DNA of 12,856 nt, from the NCBI GenBank assembly GCA_002887195.1, contig PJAB01001683.1:1-12856 (forward strand), in the 5' to 3' direction. Position numbers and translations under genes: made by a program. Of this stretch, positions 1 through 7,368 are shown piece by piece. The notes under the pieces are model-generated. The model was given only the letters and a program-made list of their open reading frames with translations, searched no databases and was not told where the DNA came from. Every line of letters begins with the position of its first letter. The stretch's first letter is position 1. Origin of the DNA: Chrysochromulina parva. Its lineage: Eukaryota; Haptophyta; Prymnesiales; Chrysochromulinaceae.

Positions 1-61
1 AGACACATGCAGGCAGAGAGCTGAGAAACAGCCTATAAGAGAAGATCGGCGAGACCCAAAT

Positions 62-252
62 ATGAACTCGGGAGGGAGCGCGCCCGCCGACATGGGCGGT
101 GAACCCCCAGATGGGCGCGCAAATTCACAGTGAACATGTCGATTTGCAACCGGTGTGTGTGTGTTTTTAACAACTTGCGACCGGAGTCTTCACGGAGCTC
201 CATGCGGACCGGCATACGCAGAAGTGCATGCAAGAATTGGGACTGCTTGTAA
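62..252 (+). promoter_or_regulatory. Two upstream ORFs in the calpain leader (62-133 and 136-252)
   Basis: If transcription starts before 62, the leader holds ATG 62 (23 codons, stop 131-133) and ATG 136 (38 codons, stop 250-252), both closed before ATG 275. A further out-of-frame ATG lies at 228. They could damp translation of the calpain-like gene, or part of the leader may be an unrecognised intron or promoter. Confidence 0.3.
153..164. repeat. TG-dinucleotide tract upstream of the calpain-like gene
   Basis: Six TG/GT units about 110 bp before ATG 275. It is one of four TG/CA tracts that sit just upstream of the predicted genes in this window. Confidence 0.6.
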
Positions 253-274
253 CGGCGTCTATCGGACCTTCTCA

Positions 275-3200
275 ATGTTGCGATCCTTCATGCGATCTTC
301 TTCATTCAGCAGGTCTCCCCGGGAGGAGGAGGAGGATTCGCCATCTTTGGTGCAGCACGCCTTCCTGAACGAGGCAGCGCTCGGAATGTATCTCAAGCAA
401 GGCCGCGGGCACGTCTTTGTCGAAGATGTCTTTCCTTACATGCAGGCGCATCAAGTAGGTGTACAGGTGGGCTCCGTTGTCCTCGGCATCGACCGCGGCT
501 CTGGATGGACGGATCTTTCGGGCATGAGCTGTGACCAGGTCATCGCTCAGATCGAGGAGAGCCCACGCCCCTTTACGATGACCATGCGGCCGCCGCCAGG
601 GGCATCTCCTTTCTCACCCTTCCAAGAGCTCCTCAAAGACGCCACGGAGACTGTGCTCGCCCCGGGCCTCCTCAGCGTCCACCAGAGCGGCGGTCAGGTG
701 GCGAGTGAGCCATTCCACATTTTTGCACAGAACCTCAATGGGGAGCAGCCGCTCGAACTCGTGCTTGACTTTGCAGACTCGTTCAACCTGAAGGTGTCTG
801 ACAACTACGACCGGCCCGCCGGCAGCATGCTCAGGGTCGTTGTGCCGGCCGGCTCGATGACCTTCGCCGCGCGACTGGATCAGGAAAAGCCGAACAAACA
901 CACCGAGCTCCAATGGAAGGCGCAATGGAAGTTGCTCGAGCCCGACCGGCGCGTGATCGACGCCAAGCTCGGGCAGCTGCACGACTCGACTGCGAAGGAC
1001 ATTGCCCAAATGGTCCAGCTGCACATCGACCTGCTCAAGCAGGGAAAGGACCCGTTTGCGCTCACCAATGTGAGCGCGGCGTTGGATGCGTCCGAGCTGC
1101 CTTCGTTCATCGACATCTTCTTCACGCCGCTGTGGCGCTCGATCGGTGGCGAAGAGGCCGACGCCCGGCGCTTAGCGTGGCGCCGTCCCGAGCAGTTCCT
1201 CGACGAGACGGTGCCGTTGGGCGTCTTCTTACAGACCGTCTCGGCCGACGACATCGTGCAAGGAGAGCTTGGCAGCGGCTGGTTCATGTGCGCGCTCGCG
1301 TCCCTCGTCGAGTTTCCTGAGATGATCGACAGCATCTTCGGAGAGGCATGGCTCGCGCTCTCGGAGGAGCACGGCCGCCCCATGCACGACGACCAGGGCC
1401 TCTACGAGCTTCGCTTCTGCATGCACGGTCAGTGGATCAATGTGCTCATCGATGATTACCTCCCGTGCAAGGGGCCGACGCAAGGTCTCGTGTACTCATG
1501 CGCCAATGGGCCAGAGCTCTGGGTGTCGCTCATCGAGAAAGCGTACGCAAAGCTGCAGGGCTCGTACTCAAACATTCGTCTCGGGCTCCCCGATGAAGGG
1601 CTGCTCGATCTGACGGGAGCTCCCACGATCCGCCTGCGATTTGACGAAGCCGAGGTGAGCTTCGATGACCTGCGGAGCTGGGACCGCAACTCGTGCGTCG
1701 TGTGCGCGGACAGCTCGACGGACGGCTACGTCGATGGTTGGCTCTTGCCCGGCCACGCATACACTGTCCTCCAAGTGCGACAGGTCCAGCAGGGCTACTA
1801 CCGTGGTGCCCAGGTGCTTCAAATCCGGAACCCGTGGGGGAGGTTCGAGTGGGGCGGCGATTGGTCGAACGAGAGCCCACAGCTGCAAGCGTGCCGCTCC
1901 GAACTCGAGGACGATGGCGTTGAGAGCACGGGCTCGAACGGACTGTTCTGGATGTCCTTCAACGACTTCAAGCTCTACTTCGCCTCCGTCTCCGTGTGTG
2001 CACTATACGTGCTGCAGCCCGGCTCAACGCTCGCCAATCCCCAGTACCTCACGAGCACGCCCGATTTGCGCAACGTGGGTACGGGCGAGAGGTATGTGCC
2101 TACGCGCCTCAACTGGCGATCGGCCACCGGACGGATAGAAGGCGAGCGCTTCGTGCCAAGGCGCTGGGAGGAATACCGCATCAAGTCTCTCTTCGAGACG
2201 AGCGGCGCGGCGGGCGAGGCTCGACTGCGCCCCGCGCACTGCTTCCACCTGGTCGTGCCCACGCCGCACGCGATGCACGAGACGCTCATGTTTACGCTCT
2301 CACAGGTGGATGCCGCTCGCCCCTTCGCACTGAAGAAGCATGCAAGTGCTCACCACTGGCCGACTGGCGCCCTCGCCCACAGGTGGATGACCGCTCGCCC
2401 CAGTCCCCCGGCTACTTGGACGTCGGCCTTGGGCTCTATCGGCTCGATCGCGCCGCGGGAGCCCAGTCCACCTTGACGCTCGTCGCGCGCACCGAGGGCT
2501 CGGCCGTGCGCAACGTGCTACTCGAGGCGTACCTGGCCGCGGGGGAGTACGTCCTTGTGCCGCTCACGGGCGGCGTGCGCGCGACGCCCTCGGAGGCGAT
2601 GGGCGCGTCGACACCGGCCGACCCATACATGCCCGAGCCTGGCTGCCCTCTCTCTGCGACGGTGTGCTGCTGTGGTGCCACGCGCGCGCGTCCCACAAAG
2701 TCTTTACTTCTGAGTGCCGCTCGACTGGTAACCTCTCACTGGTCCCTGACTCCCAAGAATCGCTAGACCAATGGCCACTCTGCTGTGCCGTGTGCACAGG
2801 TGTACAACTGCATGCTGCGGGTACTCTTCGCTCTCGACCACGACATGGATGGCAAGCTTGGCCTTGAAGACCTGCGGCAGCCTGCCGCGAGGGCCTTCGT
2901 GGCCCACACGAAGCTCGACATCATCTCGGCACGGATAGCACCCCTCGCGCCCGGCTGCCTGCTGAAGCTTGCAGACTTTCCAGACGGCCTCAGCCTCGAG
3001 ACATTACTCATCGCGCTCTTGGACGCGTGGGGCGCTACCGGAGGCCAGTGGCGTGCTCTCTTTGTCGCGATGGGGTACGATGGCACATCGCTACGCCCAC
3101 GCGGCGCAGCCATACCCTTCGTACTCGCGGTGCATGCTTCCCAACCGATGGCCCTGCGCCGGCACGCGCTGCCCGCATCTGTGTACGACAGCACACTCTG

Positions 3201-4233
3201 CCTCTACTGCAAGATGCAGGGCTCACCGGCCCATCTGGGTGATGCGACCGTGTACGCGCTGCCCACGGGCATGGGTGCCATCTTCGTCGCAGAGAATCGG
3301 AGCACTCGAGCGCCGTGCCAGATACAGGTCGACTGCACCGAGTCGATTAATGTGGTGGGGGACTGCGGCGCTCTCCAGGCGGGCTGCGCGCTGCCGGAGG
3401 CGCCCATGGGCGTCTCGGCCATCACGCCGCACTTCGTGCTCGCGATCGCGCAAAAGAGCCCGGATGAGGCGTACTCGTGGACCTTTACGTGCAACGCGGG
3501 AGGGCTGCGCACGACTCCGCGCCCGCCCGTGCTCTTCGGCCTCGGACCGATGTACGAGAAGGTTCTGTTGAGGAAGCCTTTGGACACAGTCAACGCCACG
3601 AGAGCTGATCAAGTCTCATCAGTGCACTGGCCATCTTCCGGCACCAACGACTTGATGCCGGAAGATGAAGAACCTCCCCTGTCAAGTATCCCCGCATGGC
3701 TTCAGCCCTCAAAGGCAGAGCTGAAGCCATGGAGGCTGCTCGGGATGCCGGAGGAAGAAGGTTCCGTACGAAGTGCCGCCGCAACAACGTCCCCGAGCGA
3801 GGGGGGCTTGTTGTTGCCGCCGCTCGCGATCATGGGCGTCGCGAGGGAGGGAGCACGTGGGGAAGGCGAGCGCCGAGGCGAGCGTCGAGGCGAGCGCCGC
3901 GAGGACACGGCCGCATACGCGCCGGTGGCCGCCCTCGACATCTCACCTTTGCTTGCACCAGTGGCTTTCCCGGCGCAGCATCTCTTTCAGCAGCATTTTG
4001 AGCCGTACGTCCATGTGAATCTCGAGCCGTATGTGGCGCCCGGAAAGGCGACACGAGAGGACGTGCAGCGGTACATTCGCACCCTAGAGGTGCGCGAGCG
4101 GGTCCTCGAGCGGCACCGCGCGAGACAGAAGGCCGCCGAAGAGGCCAAGAAGACTTTTGGCGGCCTGTCCAGCACGGTCAGCAAAAGCTCCGTCGGGGGC
4201 GGCGCAGAGGGCGACAAATGTGTGCTGCAGTAG
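275..4233 (+). CDS. Calpain-like pseudoprotease, PDZ/C2L/EF-hand/SOL-like, CaaX-tailed (3 exons: 275-2305, 2383-2727, 2800-4233)
   Basis: Spliced product about 1269 aa. In order: short basic/acidic N-terminus; PDZ-like module at about 45-107; beta-sandwich-like module at about 130-225; calpain catalytic domain at about 275-575 with QGELGSGWFM, GHAYTVL and RNPWG; C2-like domain to about 770, interrupted by intron 1; one EF-hand loop at 805-816 (DHDMDGKLGLED); a module at about 944-1020 resembling the C-terminal domain of calpain-15/SOL; three GERR repeats; a charged helix; terminal CVLQ. The catalytic Cys position is Gly335 (GGC, 1277-1279), while Gln329, His494 and Asn519 remain, so proteolysis is not expected and a calcium-responsive scaffold role is inferred. 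ATG 275 is the first ATG in frame after an in-frame stop at 131-133; ATG 290 is an alternative. The exon joins restore the C2-like domain and EF-hand frames. Exon 2's last ~25 codons are the least certain part. The calpain fold is certain, the function is not. Confidence 0.85.
2306..2382 (+). other. Intron 1 of the calpain-like gene, 77 nt, GT-AG, phase 0
   Basis: The donor CAG|GTGGAT and acceptor CCCACAG|GTGGAT join ...FTLSQ to VDDRSPQSPGYLDVG. This restores an open C2-like domain that otherwise changes frame (77 = 2 mod 3). The intron is flanked by a near-perfect direct repeat: 2301-2323 and 2378-2401 differ only by one inserted A. A plain sequencing frameshift is a weaker explanation, because a 77-nt removal between exact AG|GT sites gives a seamless domain. 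Confidence 0.8.
2728..2799 (+). other. Intron 2 of the calpain-like gene, 72 nt, GT-AG, phase 0
   Basis: An in-frame TAG at 2764-2766 interrupts one continuous frame between the C2-like domain and the EF-hand. Removing 2728-2799 (donor CTG|GTAACC, branch-like CTGAC near 2745, acceptor GTGCACAG|GTGTAC) deletes the stop and keeps the frame. The alternative acceptor CTAG at 2766 gives the same frame with 11 extra codons. The donor is the less certain end, because codons just before it look poorly conserved. Confidence 0.6.
3632..3667. repeat. Perfect 12-bp inverted repeat in calpain exon 3
   Basis: The arms 3632-3643 (CATCTTCCGGCA) and 3656-3667 (TGCCGGAAGATG) are exact reverse complements separated by 12 nt. 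The repeat lies in the low-complexity linker after the SOL-like module and is translated. Confidence 0.85.
3695..3731. repeat. Second perfect 12-bp inverted repeat in calpain exon 3
   Basis: The arms 3695-3706 (CATGGCTTCAGC) and 3720-3731 (GCTGAAGCCATG) are exact reverse complements with a 13-nt spacer. It follows the previous inverted repeat by 27 nt, in the same coding linker. Confidence 0.85.
3781..3845. repeat. Two shorter inverted repeats in calpain exon 3
   Basis: GCAACAAC at 3781-3788 pairs with GTTGTTGC at 3810-3817 (21-nt spacer). CTCGCGA at 3823-3829 pairs with TCGCGAG at 3839-3845 (9-nt spacer). They continue the run of inverted repeats begun at 3632. Confidence 0.65.
3865..3900 (+). 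repeat. Three 12-nt tandem units encoding GERR x3
   Basis: The unit GGCGAGCGYCGA is repeated three times in register with the codons, giving GERRGERRGERR in the calpain-like protein. The only differences are one C/T in unit 2 and the last base of unit 3. It is a short, highly charged, basic/acidic tract. Confidence 0.8.
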
Positions 4234-4487
4234 CGGGCGGTCAGACTGTGTCTGTGACGGTGCGGTGAGGATCGGATTAAATTGTTACTACTGAAGATAA
4301 GAAACGTGCAGATCGACCCCCCTTGGGCCTGTGCACCGGCCACCGCCCCCGCCGTCCCCGCCGACGCCGAGACAAACCGATTCACCGCGTCGATGAAGAT
4401 CTCATTCGTGTACCCCAACTTCTTACCCCCCCCCCGCGCTCGGTTCCTCGGTAAACGGCCCACGTTTCTCATCTCTTCAGCGTGCCC
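4234..4487. other. Intergenic gap between convergent genes
   Basis: This gap holds the 3' ends of the calpain-like gene (+) and the Agenet-like gene (-). It contains a C10 run at 4426-4435 and a short AT-richer patch near 4275-4310 that could belong to a 3' UTR. I see no AATAAA and no convincing gene in it. Confidence 0.5.
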
Positions 4488-5613
4488 TCATTTGCGCCCT
4501 TGCTTGACGGGCAAATACTTTTGCCCGTCTGCGTCCCACGTGAAGAGTGGGCGTAGTCTTTCACGCGTCACGGTGTGCGTGGCGTTGGCGGGCACGTAGA
4601 CGACTGTGAAGGTGCCCCCTGACGCCTCCTGCACGCGCACCTTCCACCAGCCGTCGTCGAAGAGCAACTCTGACGGGCGAGGCGCGAGATCAGACGAGGC
4701 GCCAGATCAGACGAGGCGCGAGATGAGACGAGGCGCGAGATCAGGCGAGGCGCTCGAGCGTGGGTCGCACAAGGCAAGCGCGCAGGGAGCGCGCGGGGAG
4801 CGCGCGGGGAGCGCGCGGCGCACCGCAATGGTCGTCAACTGTTGGGTGCCAGTCTCCCTTGCCAGGGAGCGGGCGCAACATGTCTGGCTTTGCCCATTCG
4901 GTCGCCGGCCGGCCTTCGAGCAGGAGCGGCTCCCAGTCGCCCTCGGCGACCCGACGCTGCAGCGCAAGCCTCCAGCGCCCCTTATTATTCTCGAGCAGCC
5001 GCGCCTCGTACCAGTTGGCGTACGCCTCACCAAGCCGCAAGCTCACCTCGACAACCGCACCTGCCTCAAAGGAATTGGCATTCGCATTCGCCGCCTTCTT
5101 CTTGGCGTCCTTCTCGGCGAGCTTAGTGGCTTGAGCCGCCTCCTTTTCGGCCACCTTCGCGGCCGCCTTGGCCTCCTTCTCCTCGGCCTTAGTCTTCTTC
5201 GCCGCTTCCTTCTCAGCCACCTCAACGGCCATGCGTTTCCTCGCCTGCTCCGCCTCGCCGCCGCCGCCGTCGTTGCCGCCCAACGATTTTTTCGGACCTG
5301 GTGGGCGGATGCTGCTGGGCCGTTTTCGCTTTGGCGGTGCCTGCGAGCCATCAGCGAGGATCAGGCCCTCGGCCAGCATGCGCTTGGTCTCCTCGACGTC
5401 CTCCTCTGCGGCGAACACCTCATTCTGCGCCTCCTGCGCAGCTTTGATGCGGTCCTCGACTATTTCGCGCTCACTCCGTTGGCGCGAGCACAGCGACTCA
5501 CCGCGCCGGCGCCGTGCACGCAGCGAGTTCTCCGGCTCAGGGATGAGCGGGAGCCGCGCACGTGGTACAGCCTCCATTCGGAAAGAGGGGTTGTTTGAGC
5601 GCCGTGTCGGCAT
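4488..5613 (-). CDS. Coiled-coil protein with tandem Agenet/Tudor-like modules (2 exons: 5613-4824, 4669-4488)
   Basis: Spliced product 323 aa. It has an Arg-rich N-terminus, a helical stretch at about 45-82, a bipartite-type nuclear signal (PPKRKRPSS...PGPKK) at 93-109, and a Lys/Ala/Glu-rich coiled coil at 120-175. The first Tudor/Agenet-like module spans about 183-250 (VVEVSL...NWYEARLLE...RWRLAL). The second, about 263-305 (ELLFDDGWWKVRV...GTFTVVYV...ERLRPL), appears only after splicing. Such folds typically read methylated histones or bind chromatin or RNA, so a nuclear role is inferred, with no specific ligand. ATG 5613 is a genuine ATG opening the frame; ATG 5577 (codon 13) is an alternative. 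The join TGC G|AG keeps the second module in frame and ends at TGA 4490-4488. Without splicing, the frame runs into Ala/Arg-rich repeat sequence. The coding call is good; the family assignment is moderate. Confidence 0.72.
4506..4529 (-). repeat. Perfect 10-bp hairpin at the 3' end of the Agenet-like CDS
   Basis: GACGGGCAAA (4506-4515) and TTTGCCCGTC (4520-4529) are exact reverse complements around a 4-nt loop. The hairpin falls in the last codons (KYLPVK), ending 15 nt before the stop codon. It could act as an mRNA 3'-end structure; no function is known. Confidence 0.8.
4679..4756. repeat. 17-nt tandem repeat, four units plus a partial
   Basis: Units at 4679-4695, 4696-4712, 4713-4729 and 4730-4746 differ from each other by one or two bases. 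A 10-nt partial follows. The array lies wholly in the predicted intron. Confidence 0.9.
4785..4817. repeat. 11-nt tandem repeat, three exact units
   Basis: GGGAGCGCGCG occurs three times without a mismatch, close to the intron donor of the minus-strand gene. Confidence 0.9.
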
Positions 5614-5944
5614 AAGTCTCTTGCTCTCAAACTCACTCAGAAGACTCAGTAGCCGGTCAGTCGAGCCGGTAAAAAGACACCGGGGGGTACCGTACAGAAC
5701 AGCCTATCCGTACACCCCTGATTCAGCGAATAAATCGTAAATGTGTGTGATTCACACACAAGACAGTGCGAATGTGGAATGGGCGGATGTGCGAACACAC
5801 GCTCTGTATGCCTGGGTATCCCCCTCGCCACGTGTACGCTGCCTGTTGGCGTGTGTTACTTACTTACTACTGCGCGCGGGTGAACTAGATCCTAGTCCTA
5901 CATGATTGCTAGTCAATAGATAATGAATAGATAATAGCACTCCT
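5614..5944. other. Intergenic region, 331 bp: promoter side of the Agenet-like gene and 3' side of the aminotransferase-like gene
   Basis: No gene is seen here. It is AT-richer than its surroundings. It holds a TG/CA palindrome at 5742-5760, AATAAA on the plus strand near 5729, an ACTAG-ATC-CTAGT inverted repeat near 5884-5896, and a direct repeat of AATAGATAAT near 5916-5937. The AT-rich part next to 5945 probably includes the 3' UTR of the aminotransferase-like gene. Confidence 0.5.
5742..5760. promoter_or_regulatory. TG/CA palindrome upstream of the Agenet-like gene
   Basis: TGTGTGTGA-T-TCACACACA is a perfect 9-bp inverted repeat with a 1-nt centre, about 130 bp upstream of the minus-strand ATG at 5613. 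A regulatory role is inferred from its position and from similar tracts beside the other genes. Confidence 0.4.
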
Positions 5945-7237
5945 TCATGTGCCCTTGTGCCGTGCTGCGGCGGCAGCCATCTCGCTGACGGCGTCGCGAA
6001 GCCTGCGGATGTCCTCGTCGGTCGTGTACACGGCGTGTGAGAGCCTGAGGAAGCCCCCACGCGCGCCGAATCCGCCCACGGCCGCCTCGATGCCGTAACG
6101 CTCGCGCAGCGTCGCGCGCACGCCCTTGGACGGCTCGCCCGGTGCATCCATGGACAGATCGAGTGCGGAAGGCAGGCGCACCATGCCCATACCTACACTC
6201 GAGAGCGCGGGATCGGCCACTGCCGGCGCGACGCCCCACGCCTCACTGAGCTGTGCCGCGGCGTCCTGCCAGCCGCGCGCATTGTATGTGGGCGCGTTCA
6301 GAGCGTCCACGGAGCGCCAAGTCGCAAGGTACTCGAGCGCCTCGGGCACCGCAAGCAACGAGGCGAAGTCGCGAGTTCCTGGCCAGCGAGCCTCGGTGAT
6401 CACTCCTTGACCGGAGTGCCAAGACGGCGCGATGTGCGCGGTCGAGGCGCGCGCCGTATCGGTGGCAACGTGGAGGACCGTGGCGGTGCCGGGCACGAAT
6501 GCATGCTTGTGCAGGTTCGTGAAGTAGAAGTCTGCGCCGAGCGCGCTGACGTCCACGGCCTCGACAAGCCCGAGGCCGTGAGCGCCGTCTACCGCCACCT
6601 CTTCGACGTCGTGCGCGCGGCACAGGGCGATCATCTCGCGCAGCGGCATCACGATCGCCGGCTGCGACGAGACGTGATCGAGCATCGCGAAGCGTGGCCT
6701 TGTGGCCGCCAAGGTCCCGTCGAGCGATTTCAGGATGCTCTCGGTCGTCGTGTCTGGGAATGGCACGCTCGCAAAGCTCAGCGCGCCGCCGGCCGCTCCG
6801 CAGATGTCCCGCACGGAGTAGGCGGCGGCCTTGTAGCAGACATCGAGCAGCAGCACGCTGCGTCGCTCGTGCCGGCCCTCTCGCAGCGCCTTAGCCCACC
6901 TGCTCGCAATGATGGCCGTGGCGACCGTGGCGTTTTCGACGAGTGCGACGCTGCCCGCGGGCGCACCAATGGCAACAGCGGCCGCGTCGGCCGCTGCTGC
7001 TAGCCGAGCGTCCAGCGACGACGAGCCGATTCCAAAGTATGCAGCATCTGGGTTGGCGCGCCACCAGCTGCGGTGCGCCATCTCCGCTTTCAGCACAGGC
7101 TGCGGCGCCGCGCCAAACGAGCCGTTGTTGAGCCTTGCAATTCCCGGTGCGTGATGTGAAAAGTCGTCCAAGCGCGGGTTGAGGCGGCGGTATGCGATGC
7201 TTCTACTGCAAAGGTGTCGAGCCGCGGTGGCGGACAT
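5945..7237 (-). CDS. PLP-dependent class V aminotransferase-fold enzyme, isopenicillin-N-epimerase-like
   Basis: A single exon of 430 aa, the usual length for the family. Visible motifs are LNNGSFGAAP near residues 36-45, VDGAHGLG (Asp217, His220) for the cofactor site, NLHKHAFVPGT with Lys244 as the likely Schiff-base lysine, and PGTRDFAS downstream. These fit the subgroup of isopenicillin-N epimerase-like proteins, plant-type L-cysteine desulfhydrase and fungal Egt2 (hercynylcysteine sulfoxide C-S lyase). The substrate is therefore probably a sulfur amino acid, with C-S bond cleavage, but sequence alone does not choose among them. ATG 7237 is preferred because the product starts with an Arg-rich, Ser/Ala-containing leader (MSATAARHLCSRSIAYRRL) that resembles a mitochondrial presequence. 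The longer in-frame ATG 7369 overlaps the stop of the neighbouring gene and reads through the TG/CA tract. Confidence 0.85.
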   Translation of the reverse strand: MSATAARHLCSRSIAYRRLNPRLDDFSHHAPGIARLNNGSFGAAPQPVLKAEMAHRSWWRANPDAAYFGIGSSSLDARLAAAADAAAVAIGAPAGSVALVENATVATAIIASRWAKALREGRHERRSVLLLDVCYKAAAYSVRDICGAAGGALSFASVPFPDTTTESILKSLDGTLAATRPRFAMLDHVSSQPAIVMPLREMIALCRAHDVEEVAVDGAHGLGLVEAVDVSALGADFYFTNLHKHAFVPGTATVLHVATDTARASTAHIAPSWHSGQGVITEARWPGTRDFASLLAVPEALEYLATWRSVDALNAPTYNARGWQDAAAQLSEAWGVAPAVADPALSSVGMGMVRLPSALDLSMDAPGEPSKGVRATLRERYGIEAAVGGFGARGGFLRLSHAVYTTDEDIRRLRDAVSEMAAAAARHKGT

Positions 7238-7285
7238 GGGAGGTGCCGACTTGCATTGCTCTTCGAGTCTATACGGTGTGAGCAA

Positions 7286-7305
7286 TGTGTGTGGAGTGTG
7301 AACAC
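7286..7305. promoter_or_regulatory. TG/CA tract upstream of the aminotransferase-like gene
   Basis: On the plus strand it reads TGTGTGTGG...TGTGAACACA, in the 131-bp gap between the EF-hand gene stop and ATG 7237. It lies 49-68 bp upstream of the minus-strand start. Confidence 0.35.
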
Positions 7306-7368
7306 AGATGATTGAATTACACGTCGCCAACGTCGCATGGTCGGAGCCGCCGGCCACATCATATCTCA

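Larger units (their letters stand above)
4670..4823 (-). other. Intron of the Agenet-like gene, 154 nt, GT-AG, phase 1, made of minisatellites
   Basis: On the minus strand the donor is TTGCG|GTGCGC and the acceptor CCCGTCAG|AGTTGC. Most of the intron is two tandem arrays: four near-identical 17-nt units at 4679-4746 (plus-strand GAGGCGCGAGATCAGAC) with a partial fifth, and three exact 11-nt units at 4785-4817 (plus-strand GGGAGCGCGCG). Confidence 0.7.

Noticed and set aside
155..274. N-terminal extension of the calpain-like frame from position 155
   Set aside because: The codon at 155 is GTG inside a TG repeat. Eukaryotic initiation there is improbable, and ATG 275 is the first in-frame ATG after the upstream stop.
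1996..2382. Plus-strand frame upstream of 2383 as part of a separate gene with exon 2
   Set aside because: Upstream of 2383 it is the shadow of the calpain exon in another frame. Only the portion after the acceptor shows C2-like sequence.
2664..2867. Alternative frame (VLLWCHARASHKVFTSECRSTGN...) across intron 2 as coding
   Set aside because: It looks mildly protein-like, but no splice pair that I could find connects it in phase to both the C2-like domain and the EF-hand exon.
3696..4054. Arg-rich frames overlapping calpain exon 3 on both strands
   Set aside because: They are GC-driven shadows of the GERR repeat region, with no domain or start evidence.
4288..4472. Minus-strand frame with KLGYTNEIFIDAVNRFVSASAG as a possible extra 3' exon of the Agenet-like gene
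   Set aside because: Joining it would need an acceptor directly after a G-rich run with no pyrimidine tract, and the frame then runs antisense through calpain exon 3. The TGA at 4488-4490 is a simpler end.
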